Origin: Dyella_B sp036746095
GTDB taxonomy: Bacteria > Pseudomonadota > Gammaproteobacteria > Xanthomonadales > Rhodanobacteraceae
Assembly: GCF_036746095.1 (NCBI RefSeq)
Contig: NZ_DAIOEU010000006.1
Location: 1-64,000 of the forward strand
Direction: 5' to 3'
DNA: 64,000 nt
The notes beneath the pieces are model-generated. The model searched no databases. It had not been told where the DNA came from and was given only the letters and a program-made list of their open reading frames with translations. Shown one piece after another: positions 43,562 to 53,731 of the stretch. Within the stretch, counting starts at the first letter, position 1. Every line of letters begins with the position of its first letter. The position numbers and the translations under genes were made by a program.

Positions 43562-43750
43562 CTCCCTCTTCCCCATCCCTGGTCAATAACGGGGGAGAGG
43601 GCTGGGATGAGGGGCGAATCCCGCGGAATGGCTGACGCCGTGCGGGATTCAAAAAGCAAAACCTGCCTGCATCGATCAAGTTTCCCGCCAGCCCAGCCCC
43701 TCACTCCAATCCTTTCCCCCGTTATTGACCAGGGATGGGGGAGAGGGAGT
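43562..43750. repeat. Long imperfect inverted repeat between mdtB- and mdtC-like genes
   Basis: About 55 nt at 43562-43616 are the near-complement of 43695-43750, sharing for example GGTCAATAACGGGGG with CCCCCGTTATTGACC. Inside, GAATCCCGC (43616-43624) pairs with GCGGGATTC (43642-43650). It could fold into a hairpin of nearly 190 nt in the mRNA between the two pump genes. Confidence 0.85.
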
Positions 43751-43794
43751 AAAGGTGGCCTCAACCAATCCGCTCGCTGCACGTTGTTTCCAGC

Positions 43795-46700
43795 ATGAAC
43801 ATTTCCGCTCCCTTCATCCGCCGCCCCATCGGCACCTCCCTGCTGGCGATGGGCGTGTTCGTGATCGGCGCCATCTGCTATTCGCTGCTCGGCGTCGCCG
43901 CGTTGCCGAACATGCAATTTCCGGTGATCTTCGTATTTGCCAACCAGGCCGGTGCGAGCGCGGAAAACATGGCTGCCACCGTCGCCGCCCCCCTGGAGCG
44001 CCATCTGGGCCAAGTGCCCGGCATCGACACCATGCGTTCGGTGAGCTCGCTTGGAAGCACGCTCGTGTTCCTGATCTTCGATGGCAGCCGCAGCATTGAT
44101 GACGAAGCGCGCGACGTGCAGGCGGCGATCAATGCCGCGCAGGCGGACTTGCCCTCAGGCCTCAATGCGCCGCCGAGCTACGAGAAGGCGAATCCGAACG
44201 ACGACCCGATCATCGCCTTTGCGCTGACCTCCGAAACGCAATCCGCGCGCGATCTCTACGACGTCGCCGATTCGCTGCTGGCCCAGCGCCTGCGCCAGCT
44301 GCCTGGCGTGTCGGAAGTGGACATCCTCGGCGCCGCCACGCCGGCCGTGCGCATCGACGTCAACCTGCGCGCACTCAACGCGATGGGGCTGTCGCCCGAT
44401 CAGCTGCGCAATGCATTGACGGCCGCCAACGTGCTGCAGCCGAAGGGATTCCTCTCTGACGGCAACACCACCATGGCGGTGGAAGCCGACGATGCACTGC
44501 ACACGGCAGCGGATTTCGCGAACCTGGTGATTTCCAACAATGGCAAGGGCGCGCAAGTACGGCTCAAGGATGTGGCACGCGTCTACGATGGCCAGCAGGA
44601 CGCATACCAGGCCGCCTGGTTCCAGGGCAAGCCGGCAATCCTGATGTACGTGTATCGGCAATCGGAAGCCAACATCATCGACGTGACCGATCGCGTCAAA
44701 GCGGAAGTACCGCTGCTGGGCAGCTATCTGCAACCCGGCACCAAACTCGTGCCCTATTTCGATGGCACGCCCACCATTCGAGCCTCGCTGCACGAAGTGC
44801 AGGCTACGTTGCTGATCAGCCTGGCGATGGTGGTGCTGGTGATGGCGCTGTTCCTGCGCCGGCTGGCGCCCACGCTGATCGCTGCCGTGGCCGTGCCGCT
44901 GTCGCTGGCCGGCGCCGCCGTGGTCATGTACGCGATGGGTTTCACGCTGAACAATCTCACCTTGCTCGCAGGCGTGATCGCGATCGGCTTCGTGGTGGAC
45001 GATGCCATCGTGGTGATCGAAAACGTCATCCGCCATATCGACCAGGGCATGACGCGCATGGAAGCGGCGTTGACCGGTGCGCGCGAAATCGGCTTCACCA
45101 TCGTCTCGATCACCGCCTCGCTGGTGGCCGTCTTCATCCCATTGCTGTTCATGCCTGGCATCACCGGCATGTTCTTCAAGGAATTCACGCTGACGCTGGT
45201 GGGCGCGATCGTCGTCTCGGCCTTGGTGTCGCTCACGCTTACGCCATCGCTGTGCGGACTGTTTCTGCAGGGCCATCGCGATGCCCAGGCGAGTTCCAGG
45301 TTCGGCCGGGTGATCGACCGCATGCACGAGCGCATGCTCAAGCTGTACGAGAACGCGCTGGATTTTTCCCTGCGCCATGCCCTGCTGTTGTCGCTGACGC
45401 CACTGGTCCTGATCGGCCTGGCGGTGATGATCGTGATGTCCGGCCAGATCAAGAGCAGCCTGTTCCCGATGCAGGACACCGGCCTGATCCGCGGCCGCGC
45501 CACCTCCGGCGCCACCGTTTCCTTCCAGGATGCGGTGGCGCGCCAGCAGCGCCTGATCGACATGCTGCTGCGCGACCACGACGTGGCCGTCGTGGGTTCG
45601 CGCCTGGGCAGCACGCGCACCGGTACGTCCGGCACGTTCGACATCCAGCTCAAGACGCATGCGCAGGGCCGCACGGACGATACGTTTACCGCGTTGACGC
45701 GGCTGAGCAAGAAAGCCGCGCAATATCCCGATCTCAACGTGCGCTTGCGTGCCATCCAGGACCTGCCCAGCTTCGGCGGTGGCGGCACCAGCCAGGGCGC
45801 GCAATACCAGATGTCGTTGCGCGGCGACGATACCGCCAAGCTGCAGTTCTGGTTGCCGAAGCTGGTCGATGAGCTGAGGAAGAACCCCAAGCTGCGTGAT
45901 GTGGGAAGCGACCTGGACGATGCCGGCCTGCAGCAGAACGTCGTCATCGACCGCGACAAGGCGGCGCGCTTGCAGGTCAATGTCGGCAACATCGATTCGG
46001 CGATCTACGATTCGTTCGGCCAACGCCAGATAAGCAACATCTACGCCGATCTCAACCAGTACAAAGTGGTGGTCAACGCGATCCCCGGACAGACCGCCAC
46101 GCCACGATCCATCGACGACATCCTGGTGCGTTCGGGCAGCGGCAAGATGGTGCGGCTATCGGCGTTCGCGCATCAGGAGCCGGGCGTGGCGCCGACGCAG
46201 GTGTCGCACTTGAACCAGTACACCACCATGAACCTGAGCTTCAATCTCGCACCCGGCGTGAGCATGGGCGAAGCCTTGAAGATCGTCCAGGCGACGGCAA
46301 ACAACATGCGCATGCCCGGCGATATCAAGCTCGATGTGGGCGGCGACTTCCGTCGCTTCCAGGAATCGCAGAGCGGCGCCCTGTGGCTTATTTTTGGCGC
46401 GATTGTCGTGGTGTACATCGTGCTGGGCATTCTTTATGAAAGCCTGATCCATCCGGTGACCATTCTTTCCACGCTGCCTGCCGCAGGCGTCGGCGCGCTG
46501 CTCGCGTTGTGGTTCACCAATACCGACCTGTCCGTGATCGCGCAGATCGCGCTGGTGCTGCTGATCGGCATCGTGAAGAAGAACGCGATCATGATGATCG
46601 ACTTCGCCCTCGTCGCGCAGCGCGAACATGGCAAGACGCCACTGGAAGCCGCGCGCGAAGCGAGCCTGGTGCGTTTCCGCCCGATCATGATGACCACCAT

Positions 46701-46938
46701 GGTCGCGATTCTCGCCGCGTTGCCGATCGCCATCGGCCTTGGCGAGGGCTCCGACCTGCGTCGTCCGCTGGGTATCGCGCTGATTGGCGGCCTGATGATT
46801 TCGCAGAGCCTCACCTTGCTCAGCACGCCCGCGCTGTATGTGGTCTTCTCCTGCCTCGGCGAGCGCTGGGCAGCGTGGCGCTCGCGCCGGCGAGAACGCA
46901 AGGCCGGCCGGCAACGCGTAATGGCGCGCGAGTCCTGA
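43795..46938 (+). CDS. mdtC: RND multidrug efflux pump, MdtC-like
   Basis: The 1047-aa RND permease starts APFIRRPIGTSLLAMGVFVIG. It has the acid pair in AIGFVVDDAIVVIEN and the second-half helices AIVVVYIVLGILYESLIHP and VKKNAIMMIDFALVAQ. Length and motifs match MdtC. With the MdtB-like subunit it should form the proton-driven pump, using MdtA and an outer-membrane channel. No TolC/OprM-type gene is in the window, so the channel must be encoded elsewhere. Confidence 0.94.
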   Translation: MNISAPFIRRPIGTSLLAMGVFVIGAICYSLLGVAALPNMQFPVIFVFANQAGASAENMAATVAAPLERHLGQVPGIDTMRSVSSLGSTLVFLIFDGSRSIDDEARDVQAAINAAQADLPSGLNAPPSYEKANPNDDPIIAFALTSETQSARDLYDVADSLLAQRLRQLPGVSEVDILGAATPAVRIDVNLRALNAMGLSPDQLRNALTAANVLQPKGFLSDGNTTMAVEADDALHTAADFANLVISNNGKGAQVRLKDVARVYDGQQDAYQAAWFQGKPAILMYVYRQSEANIIDVTDRVKAEVPLLGSYLQPGTKLVPYFDGTPTIRASLHEVQATLLISLAMVVLVMALFLRRLAPTLIAAVAVPLSLAGAAVVMYAMGFTLNNLTLLAGVIAIGFVVDDAIVVIENVIRHIDQGMTRMEAALTGAREIGFTIVSITASLVAVFIPLLFMPGITGMFFKEFTLTLVGAIVVSALVSLTLTPSLCGLFLQGHRDAQASSRFGRVIDRMHERMLKLYENALDFSLRHALLLSLTPLVLIGLAVMIVMSGQIKSSLFPMQDTGLIRGRATSGATVSFQDAVARQQRLIDMLLRDHDVAVVGSRLGSTRTGTSGTFDIQLKTHAQGRTDDTFTALTRLSKKAAQYPDLNVRLRAIQDLPSFGGGGTSQGAQYQMSLRGDDTAKLQFWLPKLVDELRKNPKLRDVGSDLDDAGLQQNVVIDRDKAARLQVNVGNIDSAIYDSFGQRQISNIYADLNQYKVVVNAIPGQTATPRSIDDILVRSGSGKMVRLSAFAHQEPGVAPTQVSHLNQYTTMNLSFNLAPGVSMGEALKIVQATANNMRMPGDIKLDVGGDFRRFQESQSGALWLIFGAIVVVYIVLGILYESLIHPVTILSTLPAAGVGALLALWFTNTDLSVIAQIALVLLIGIVKKNAIMMIDFALVAQREHGKTPLEAAREASLVRFRPIMMTTMVAILAALPIAIGLGEGSDLRRPLGIALIGGLMISQSLTLLSTPALYVVFSCLGERWAAWRSRRRERKAGRQRVMARES

Positions 46939-47428
46939 CTCGGCTGTGCAGGCAGTGGCTGGGGTGAAAATCCCGCATCGGACACCACAAGAAAGCTGGC
47001 ATCTCCTTCAAGCTGCTCGTTGGCGTCGATAAGGCGCGTGGCGCCTGCAAAACGCGGCAAATGCACACCCTTCCCTGTTTGCAGGGAAGGCTCGGGGTCA
47101 ATGCTCCGAACTTTAAGGGCGCTTCCATAAATGCGCCGCCGCTCGTCTGAGGGCGTAACAGCCGACCCAACGTGACGTTGGTGATGATCCTCTCCCTCCC
47201 CTGCACGCAGGGAGGGAGGGAGCGATCATCGCCACGCCTGACTCTGAGGTCACGTCGGGTTGGTGATCAAAAGACTGCCTTCTAACCAGGGAGGGTGTTT
47301 TCTATCTGCGGCGGCCTTCCCGCCAGGAAGTACGCGCGGCAAGCAGGGAGCGCTGATCGATTTCTCCCTGCCGGCTTGCTCGAAGCAAGCGTTGCATCGG
47401 CACATCACCGCAAGAACTTGTCCTACCT
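46939..47428. other. Intergenic stretch with hairpins, no gene
   Basis: It holds a GGCTGGGGTGAAAATCCCGC segment (46954-46973), the hairpin CCTTCCCTG/CAGGGAAGG (47069-47090) and a CCCTCCCCTGC...GCAGGGAGGG hairpin near 47195-47220. The segment GCAAGAACTTGTCC (47411-47424) shares ACTTGTCC with the motif ahead of the third receptor gene. Confidence 0.6.
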
Positions 47429-47468
47429 AGCCATGTGCTAACGCAATATATTGCGTTAGCACATGGCT
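47429..47468. promoter_or_regulatory. Perfect 40-bp palindrome upstream of the first TonB receptor
   Basis: All 20 base pairs match, centred between 47448 and 47449. The core is CGCAATATATTGCG inside arms AGCCATGTGCTAA/TTAGCACATGGCT. No T-run follows, so it is not a terminator. The GCAA-TATA-TTGC core resembles dyads before the other two receptor genes; a repressor site or cruciform is possible. Confidence 0.8.
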
Positions 47469-47593
47469 GCAAATCACTTAGATAAGTTTCGTAATTTCAG
47501 TTAGTTATGGCATAGCGACGCGATTTTCCCTGTCCTGTTAGTCCATGTAGTACTGTTAATTTCTTGCGAAACGTGTTTACTATTCCTAAGGCA

Positions 47594-47620
47594 GCATTTT
47601 CTTACGACGTAAGTAAATGC
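47594..47620. promoter_or_regulatory. 27-bp dyad near the first TonB receptor start
   Basis: GCATTT-T-CTTACG-A-CGTAAG-T-AAATGC is a near-perfect inverted repeat ending 65 bp before the ATG. The position suits an operator over the transcript start. Confidence 0.55.
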
Positions 47621-47685
47621 GCCAGGGGAGTCAGCAGAACCCTACCCATACCCCACATCTGCTGCTGATCAAGAGGGAGTCCTAT

Positions 47686-50463
47686 ATGCGTTTCAGAACG
47701 ACACGGCTGCGCGACGCCATCGTGTTGACCTTGTTTGCGGGTACTGCCGGCTTTGCCCTGGCGGCCAGCGCGCAAGACGCGTCATCCAGCAAGACGCTGG
47801 AAAAAGTAGTGGTAACCGGCTCCAGCATTCCGCGTACCGACCTGGAAACCGCCTCGCCGGTGCAAGTGATCACCGCCAAGGATCTGCAAGCCAGTGGCCT
47901 GCCCACGGTGGCCGATTTCCTGCAGCGCCTCACCTCCGACGGTGCTGGCTCCATTCCTTCCACGTTCGGCAACGGCTTTGCCAGCGGCGCCACCGGCGTT
48001 TCGCTGCGCGGCCTGGGTGCCGGCTCGACGCTGGTGCTGCTCAACGGCCGCCGCATGGCATCCTTCGCGCTGGCCGATGACGGCCAAAAAGTGTTCACCG
48101 ATCTCAGCACCATTCCGATGGAAGCCGTGGAGCGCATCGAAGTGCTCAAGGACGGCGCTTCGGCGATCTACGGTTCGGACGCCATCGCCGGCGTGGTGAA
48201 TATCATCTTGAAGAGCGATTTCCACGGTGCCGTGGCCAAAGTTTCGACGGGTGTTTCCGGCAATGGGGACGGCAATCGTTACAAGGCGTCGCTCACGGCC
48301 GGCACGGGCGATCTCAACAAGGATCGCTACAACATCCTGTTCAACCTCGAAGGCATCAAGGATGACGCGATCCTCGCCACCGATCGCAGCGACCGCAAAT
48401 GGATCGGCACCGGCGATCTGCGTCCGTGGGGTTACAGCGCGACGGGCAGCCAGTTCCTGGGCGGTGCGATCACCAGCGGCGGTACGGCGGCCGGCAGTTC
48501 GCCGGCGGGCGCTCTGGGTATTCCGGACGCCAGCAACATCTATCACTACCAGTCGCTGCCGGGCTGCGGCCAGTTCTCCACCATTTCCCAGGCCGGCGGC
48601 GGTGGCGGCTGCCTGTGGGATACCGCGAAATACCGCTGGATTACGCCAAGCGACCGTTCCATCAACCTGTTTGTGCGCGGCACGTTCAATGTGTCGGACA
48701 CCATGCAGGTGTACAGCGAGTTCGGTTACAACAACAAGGTATCCAAATTCCAGAGCACGCCATCGGGCGTATCGGGCGCCTGGGGGTATCCGGGTGGCGC
48801 AGTCAATGCCAGCAGTGGTGCGGGAGCCGTGGTGCTGGGCGCGGGCCATCCCGACAATCCCTACAACGAAGATGCACGCCTGCGTTACACGTCGTTTGAT
48901 GCAGGCCCGCGTTTGCAGCGCACCGACAACGATTTCTACCGCTTCCTGGTGGGTGTGAAGGGCAGCTTCGGCGAGTGGGATTACGATGCGGCGTACATGC
49001 ATTCGGGCACCGATCTCACCAGTACCCGCTGGGGCTACCTGCGCTATAGCGCTGTGCGCGATGCATTGACCAATCCCAATAGCCCGTATGGCTACTGGCG
49101 CATTGGGGAAAACGCGGGCTTGAACAACCCGGCCCTCTACAACTACATCTCGCCGACGCTGCGCGCCAACGCAAGCAGCGTGCTCGACTCGATCGATGCC
49201 AAGGTAACGCGTGCATTGTTCGACTTGCCGGGCGGTCCGCTCGGCTTGGCGCTGGGCACTGAATATCGCCGTACGTCGGTCTCGTTGACGCCCACCACGT
49301 ATACCGATCAAGGCGACATCATTGGCCTGGGTTATTCCGCCTACAAGGGCACGCAATCCGTCGCAGCGGGTTATTTCGAGCTGGATGCGCCGGTGCTCAG
49401 CACGGTGGAAGTCTCCGCCGCCGGTCGCGTGGACAGTTACAAGGAAGGCACCACGGCCGTCACACCGAAGTTCGGTATCAAATGGTCGCCCACGACGTGG
49501 CTGTCGCTGCGCGGCACTTTCGCGGGCGGTTTCCGCGCACCGAATCCGGCCGAAAGCGGCGGCCACCTGGCCGCGTTCACCAATGCGCCCGATCCGGTGC
49601 GTTGCCCCAATGGCAGCGCGGCGCCGGGTGCGTCGCAAGCCGACTGTAACGCTGCCATCGCCATCATCACCGGGCCGAACGCGAACCTGAAACCGGAACG
49701 TTCGCGCAGCTACACCGGAGGTATCGTGTTGGCGCCCACGGCCGATACCTCGTTGACCGTCGACTACTGGCGCATTCGCCGTACGGATGAAATCAACCAG
49801 AGCACGGCCGCTTCGGCCATCGCGGCGGGCAATGTCGTTCGCCAGGACAACAACCTGCCGGGCATTCCCAACAGCGGTACGCTGCTGGCGGCGCTGGGCA
49901 GCTACATCAACTCTGCGGCGACGTCCGTGCGCGGTATCGACATGGACTTCACGCAGCGCTGGGACATGGGCAACGCGGGCAGACTGAGCTTCGACCTCAA
50001 CGCAACGCGCCTGATTTCGTATGCGCGCCAGGACGCCAGCGGCACCGTGCAATACGCCGGCACGCACGGCAATTGCGATACCACCAATTGCATCGGTACG
50101 CCGCGTCATCGTGCGCAGATCAGTGCCGATTGGGACATCCGCAACTTCTCGCTCGGCGCGATGGTGAACTATCGCAGTGCGTTCAAGAATGTGCCGGAGC
50201 AGGGTGCACCGTGCGGTAACGAGTTCGCCGATGGCACGGATGCGCCAGCGCATTGCCGCATTCCGTCGTTCACTACGCTGGATCTTTCCGCGCGCTATCA
50301 CTTCCAGAACAACTTCGAAGTGTTCGGCTCGATCCAGAACGTGTTCGACGAAATGGCTCCGCTGGACCCGCTCACCTACGGTGCGATGAACTACAACCCG
50401 CTGGATTCCAGCGGGGCCATCGGCCGGTACTTCACGGTGGGCGCGAAGTACACGTTCGAATAA
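47686..50463 (+). CDS. TonB-dependent receptor (first of three)
   Basis: In this 925-aa protein the signal peptide is ~1-36 (LFAGTAGFALAASAQ). The plug domain is ~45-165 with VVVTGSSIPRTD, GVSLRGLGAGSTLVLLNGRR and VERIEVLKDGASAIYGSDAIAGVVN. The C-terminal ~750 residues form a 22-strand barrel ending in the aromatic residue of VGAKYTFE. It should import a ligand across the outer membrane using TonB energy; the ligand is unknown. It is clearly more distant from the two following receptors than they are from each other. The ATG has a GAGGGAG site; a start at 47617 would add a non-signal leader. Confidence 0.94.
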   Translation: MRFRTTRLRDAIVLTLFAGTAGFALAASAQDASSSKTLEKVVVTGSSIPRTDLETASPVQVITAKDLQASGLPTVADFLQRLTSDGAGSIPSTFGNGFASGATGVSLRGLGAGSTLVLLNGRRMASFALADDGQKVFTDLSTIPMEAVERIEVLKDGASAIYGSDAIAGVVNIILKSDFHGAVAKVSTGVSGNGDGNRYKASLTAGTGDLNKDRYNILFNLEGIKDDAILATDRSDRKWIGTGDLRPWGYSATGSQFLGGAITSGGTAAGSSPAGALGIPDASNIYHYQSLPGCGQFSTISQAGGGGGCLWDTAKYRWITPSDRSINLFVRGTFNVSDTMQVYSEFGYNNKVSKFQSTPSGVSGAWGYPGGAVNASSGAGAVVLGAGHPDNPYNEDARLRYTSFDAGPRLQRTDNDFYRFLVGVKGSFGEWDYDAAYMHSGTDLTSTRWGYLRYSAVRDALTNPNSPYGYWRIGENAGLNNPALYNYISPTLRANASSVLDSIDAKVTRALFDLPGGPLGLALGTEYRRTSVSLTPTTYTDQGDIIGLGYSAYKGTQSVAAGYFELDAPVLSTVEVSAAGRVDSYKEGTTAVTPKFGIKWSPTTWLSLRGTFAGGFRAPNPAESGGHLAAFTNAPDPVRCPNGSAAPGASQADCNAAIAIITGPNANLKPERSRSYTGGIVLAPTADTSLTVDYWRIRRTDEINQSTAASAIAAGNVVRQDNNLPGIPNSGTLLAALGSYINSAATSVRGIDMDFTQRWDMGNAGRLSFDLNATRLISYARQDASGTVQYAGTHGNCDTTNCIGTPRHRAQISADWDIRNFSLGAMVNYRSAFKNVPEQGAPCGNEFADGTDAPAHCRIPSFTTLDLSARYHFQNNFEVFGSIQNVFDEMAPLDPLTYGAMNYNPLDSSGAIGRYFTVGAKYTFE

Positions 50464-50507
50464 GTGCATGTCATACGCATCGCTGCCGGCGATGCGGGTG
50501 TGAAGTG

Positions 50508-50545
50508 GAAGGCGCGTCGAGTCATCGGCGCGCCTTCTTGCTTTT
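50508..50545 (+). terminator. Terminator of the first TonB receptor gene
   Basis: GAAGGCGCG (50508-50516) pairs with CGCGCCTTC (50529-50537), followed by TTGCTTTT. It lies 45 bp after the stop. Confidence 0.8.
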
Positions 50546-50747
50546 CGGCGGTTACCCTAGACGGACACGGCTGCTTTCACTTAGCAAAACCCCTGTCAGG
50601 CGTTAAGAGCAGGCTGCATCGGTTGGCGGACCTGTATGAGCACTTGCAACACATGCGTAACACCAGCTTCCGCGCGTCTTCAGCCGATTTCCCTTGTGCG
50701 CTGCGGGATTAGCGATGGGACCTCAGATTCTGCTGTAGCGCCGACAT

Positions 50748-50779
50748 CGCAAAATATTGCGGGATGTTAAGGACTTGTC
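50748..50779. promoter_or_regulatory. GCAA-N4-TTGC dyad and TGTTAAGGACTTGTC box before the second receptor
   Basis: CGCAA-AATA-TTGCG (50748-50761) is followed by ATGTTAAGGACTTGTC (50764-50779), ending about 120 bp before the ATG. The same two-part motif occurs before the third receptor. It lies in the 437-bp gap 50464-50900, which otherwise has only the terminator. Confidence 0.6.
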
Positions 50780-50900
50780 TGATTGCTGGCGTCTGTGGAA
50801 CACTCCGGCCCAGTGTCCCCACACGCCCAACTTTCCCCTACCCGCAACACTCCCTAAGTTGGGCGAATCACAATCTGCTGTACCTCGGAGGGTATGAAAA

Positions 50901-53633
50901 ATGACTCGTAATAAGCTTGCGCTCTCGTTGGCGGGCTTGCTGTTTGCCCCGATCGCCGGCACCGCTTTTGCGCAAAGCACGCCTGCCACCTCGCAGGATC
51001 AGTCGCAGAACACCAAGCAGCTGCAGACCATCACCGTGACCGGTTCGGCGCTGCCGCGCGTGGATACCGAAACGCCGTCGCCGGTGACTGTGATTACCGC
51101 GCAGCAGATCGCGCGCAGCGGCTACACCACCATTTCCGACGTGGTTCGCTCGATTTCGGCGGACAACTCCGGCTCGATCCCCAACGCGTTCTCCAACGGC
51201 TTTGCGGCCGGTTCGTCGGGCGTGGCGCTGCGTGGCCTCACCGTGAACTCCACGCTGGTGCTGATCGACGGCCAGCGCGCCGCCAGCTACGCCCTGTCGG
51301 ATGACGGCCAGCGTTCCTTCGTCGACCTCAACACCATTCCGCTCGCAGCCGTGGAGCGCATCGAAGTGCTGAAGGATGGTGCTTCGTCGATTTATGGTTC
51401 CGACGCCATCGCCGGCGTGGTCAACATCATCCTGCGTCCCAGCTTCCAGGGTGTCGAAGGCACGGCGGATATCGGCAACTCGCAACACGGCGGCGGCTTC
51501 ACCAAGAAAGCCACCTTCATGGCCGGCACCGGTGACCTGGATAAAGACCGCTACAACGCTTACTTCAGCGTGCAGTACGAAAAGGACAACGCGATCTTTA
51601 CTCGTGATCGCGACTTCCCGTACAACACCGACGACCTCAGCCCGATCGGTGGCCCGAATCCGGAAACGCCCGGCAACAACACTGGCTCCACAATTGGCTC
51701 AATTACCAATCCGACCACCCAGTTGTTGCAGCCGCTGGGCAACTGCACCAATGGCTCTAAGTTGGTCACCAATAGTGCTGGCAGCTATTGCTCGCAGAAT
51801 CTGGTCAATCAGTACAACCTGATCCAGCCGCAGATGGAACAAGGCGGCATCTACGGCCGCTTCACGGTCAAGATCAACGACACCACCAAGGCTTATCTGT
51901 CGGCCAGCTACATGCAGTCGAAGACCTTGGGCGTGAACCAGCCGGCGCAGATCCAGACCAGCACGCCGGTCAACACCAACAACATCACGTTGCCGGTGGG
52001 CAATCCGTCCAACCCGTTTGCTGAGCCGGCGCCGATCAATTACGCATTCGGCGATATCCCGCGCGGCACCAACTACACCAATCACAACATGCGTTTGGTG
52101 GGTGGCGTCCAGGGCACCATCGGTGACTGGAACTACAACACCACGGCGACCATCAACCACACGTCGCTGGATACGACTCAGTTCGGCTATATCAACTACG
52201 CGGCGTTGATCAGTGCGATCAACAACGGCACGTATAACTTTGCCAACCCGTCGTCGAACTCGTCTGCCATCCGTGCATCGCTGGCACCTGGCTATGCCAA
52301 GACCTCGACGTCGGACCTGGATTCGCTGGACTTCAACGCCAACCGCGAATTGTGGGATCTGCCGGGTGGCCCGATGGGCCTGGCCGTGGGCGCGCAGGTT
52401 CGCCACGAAGCGCAGAATGACCCGACGCTCAATCCGAACTTCGAGTTCCAGGGCCTGGGCAATGCCACCACCAAGGGCAGCCGCGATGTCGCCGGTACCT
52501 ACGCCGAACTCGACATGCCGTTGCTGGAATCGTTGGAAGCCGACGTCTCCGGCCGTTTCGACCATTACTCCGACGTGGGCAACAACTTCTCGCCGAAGAT
52601 TGGCCTGAAGTGGAAGCCGCTGGATTGGGTCGCCATTCGCGGTACCTACTCGAAGGGCTTCCGTGCACCGAGCTTCGCCGAAAACGGCTCCAGCTCCGCG
52701 CAGGGCTTCGTCACCATCACACCGCCGGATAGCTTCCAGGCGCTGCATGGCAGCAATGCTTACAGCACCTCGCCGTATGCGATTTCCGAATACACGCTGG
52801 CCAATCGCAACATCAAGCCGGAGAAGGCAGACAGCTTCACCTTCGGTGTAGTGGTACAGCCGACGAGCTGGCTGAATGCCTCGGTGGACTACTACAACAT
52901 CCGCAAGAGCAACGTCATCACCGCTCCGGATTACGGTAGTGCACTTAATGCTTACTGGGCTAACGGTGGCACGGTGTCGGGCGTGGCGATCACGCCGGAC
53001 CTGGCCGATCCGCAGCACCCGGGTGCTCTGGCACGTCCTGCGGTGCTCACGGGCGAGTACATCAACGCCAATTCACTCAAGACCGCCGGTGTAGACGTCG
53101 ATATCCAAGGTCACTGGGACTTCGGCAGCGTGAAGTACATCAGCGAACTGCAGGGCACGCAGATCTTCAAGTGGCAGATGATCCTGCCGGGCGGCATCGT
53201 GCAGAACTACGTCGGTACGCAGGGGCCGTATAACCTGTCGTCCGGTGCAGGCACGCCGCGCACCAAGGGTTCGTGGTCCAACACGATCGTGTACGGCCCG
53301 CTGAGTGTTACCGGCACGCTGTATTACACCAGTGGCTATCAGGAAATCGCGGAAGACGTCGGCGTGGGTCCGGGCTCCTGCTTGTTCCTCAACGGCGCCG
53401 GCACGGCCTTCATGCCGTCGAACTGCCACGTCGGTGCGTTCTACGACTTCGACCTGACGGGCAGCTACGACATCAACCAGCACGTCGCGATCACCGCATC
53501 GCTGATGAACGCGTTTGATCGCAAGGCGCCGTTCGATCCGGCCAACTACGCAGCGACGAACTACAACCCGACCTATAGCCAGTCCGGTGCTGTGGGCCGC
53601 TTCTGGAACGTGGGTGTGAAGGTGAAGTTCTAA
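50901..53633 (+). CDS. TonB-dependent receptor (second of three)
   Basis: In this 910-aa protein the signal peptide is ~1-25 (LSLAGLLFAPIAGTAFAQ). The plug has ITVTGSALPRVDTETPSPV, GVALRGLTVNSTLVLIDGQR and VERIEVLKDGASSIYGSD. The long beta-barrel ends in VGVKVKF with a terminal Phe. It is closely related to the third receptor throughout (shared DYYNIRKSNVI, YVGTQGPY, SSGAGTPRT), so the two are tandem paralogues, probably for related ligands. An in-line GGAGGG site precedes the ATG. No TonB, ExbB or ExbD gene is nearby. Confidence 0.94.
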   Translation: MTRNKLALSLAGLLFAPIAGTAFAQSTPATSQDQSQNTKQLQTITVTGSALPRVDTETPSPVTVITAQQIARSGYTTISDVVRSISADNSGSIPNAFSNGFAAGSSGVALRGLTVNSTLVLIDGQRAASYALSDDGQRSFVDLNTIPLAAVERIEVLKDGASSIYGSDAIAGVVNIILRPSFQGVEGTADIGNSQHGGGFTKKATFMAGTGDLDKDRYNAYFSVQYEKDNAIFTRDRDFPYNTDDLSPIGGPNPETPGNNTGSTIGSITNPTTQLLQPLGNCTNGSKLVTNSAGSYCSQNLVNQYNLIQPQMEQGGIYGRFTVKINDTTKAYLSASYMQSKTLGVNQPAQIQTSTPVNTNNITLPVGNPSNPFAEPAPINYAFGDIPRGTNYTNHNMRLVGGVQGTIGDWNYNTTATINHTSLDTTQFGYINYAALISAINNGTYNFANPSSNSSAIRASLAPGYAKTSTSDLDSLDFNANRELWDLPGGPMGLAVGAQVRHEAQNDPTLNPNFEFQGLGNATTKGSRDVAGTYAELDMPLLESLEADVSGRFDHYSDVGNNFSPKIGLKWKPLDWVAIRGTYSKGFRAPSFAENGSSSAQGFVTITPPDSFQALHGSNAYSTSPYAISEYTLANRNIKPEKADSFTFGVVVQPTSWLNASVDYYNIRKSNVITAPDYGSALNAYWANGGTVSGVAITPDLADPQHPGALARPAVLTGEYINANSLKTAGVDVDIQGHWDFGSVKYISELQGTQIFKWQMILPGGIVQNYVGTQGPYNLSSGAGTPRTKGSWSNTIVYGPLSVTGTLYYTSGYQEIAEDVGVGPGSCLFLNGAGTAFMPSNCHVGAFYDFDLTGSYDINQHVAITASLMNAFDRKAPFDPANYAATNYNPTYSQSGAVGRFWNVGVKVKF

Positions 53634-53698
53634 GCATCGACGTAGCGATGCATGATGCTTCGGCTGCATGCATCGCTACCATCGAAGCTTGTTTAGTA

Positions 53699-53731
53699 AA
53701 CGGCGCGTCGGATTCGACGCGCCGTTTTTTT
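53699..53731 (+). terminator. Intrinsic terminator of the second TonB receptor gene
   Basis: AACGGCGCGTCG and CGACGCGCCGTT form a perfect 12-bp stem with loop GATT followed by a run of T. It lies 66 bp after the stop. The following ~385 bp up to 54119 show no gene. Confidence 0.93.

Noticed and set aside
47429..47468. 40-bp palindrome as an intrinsic terminator of the efflux operon
   Set aside because: No T-run follows on either strand and it lies about 490 bp after the mdtC-like stop.
47782..50469. 895-codon antisense frame over the first TonB receptor
   Set aside because: Shadow frame with no signal peptide or domain; the plus-strand receptor is complete.
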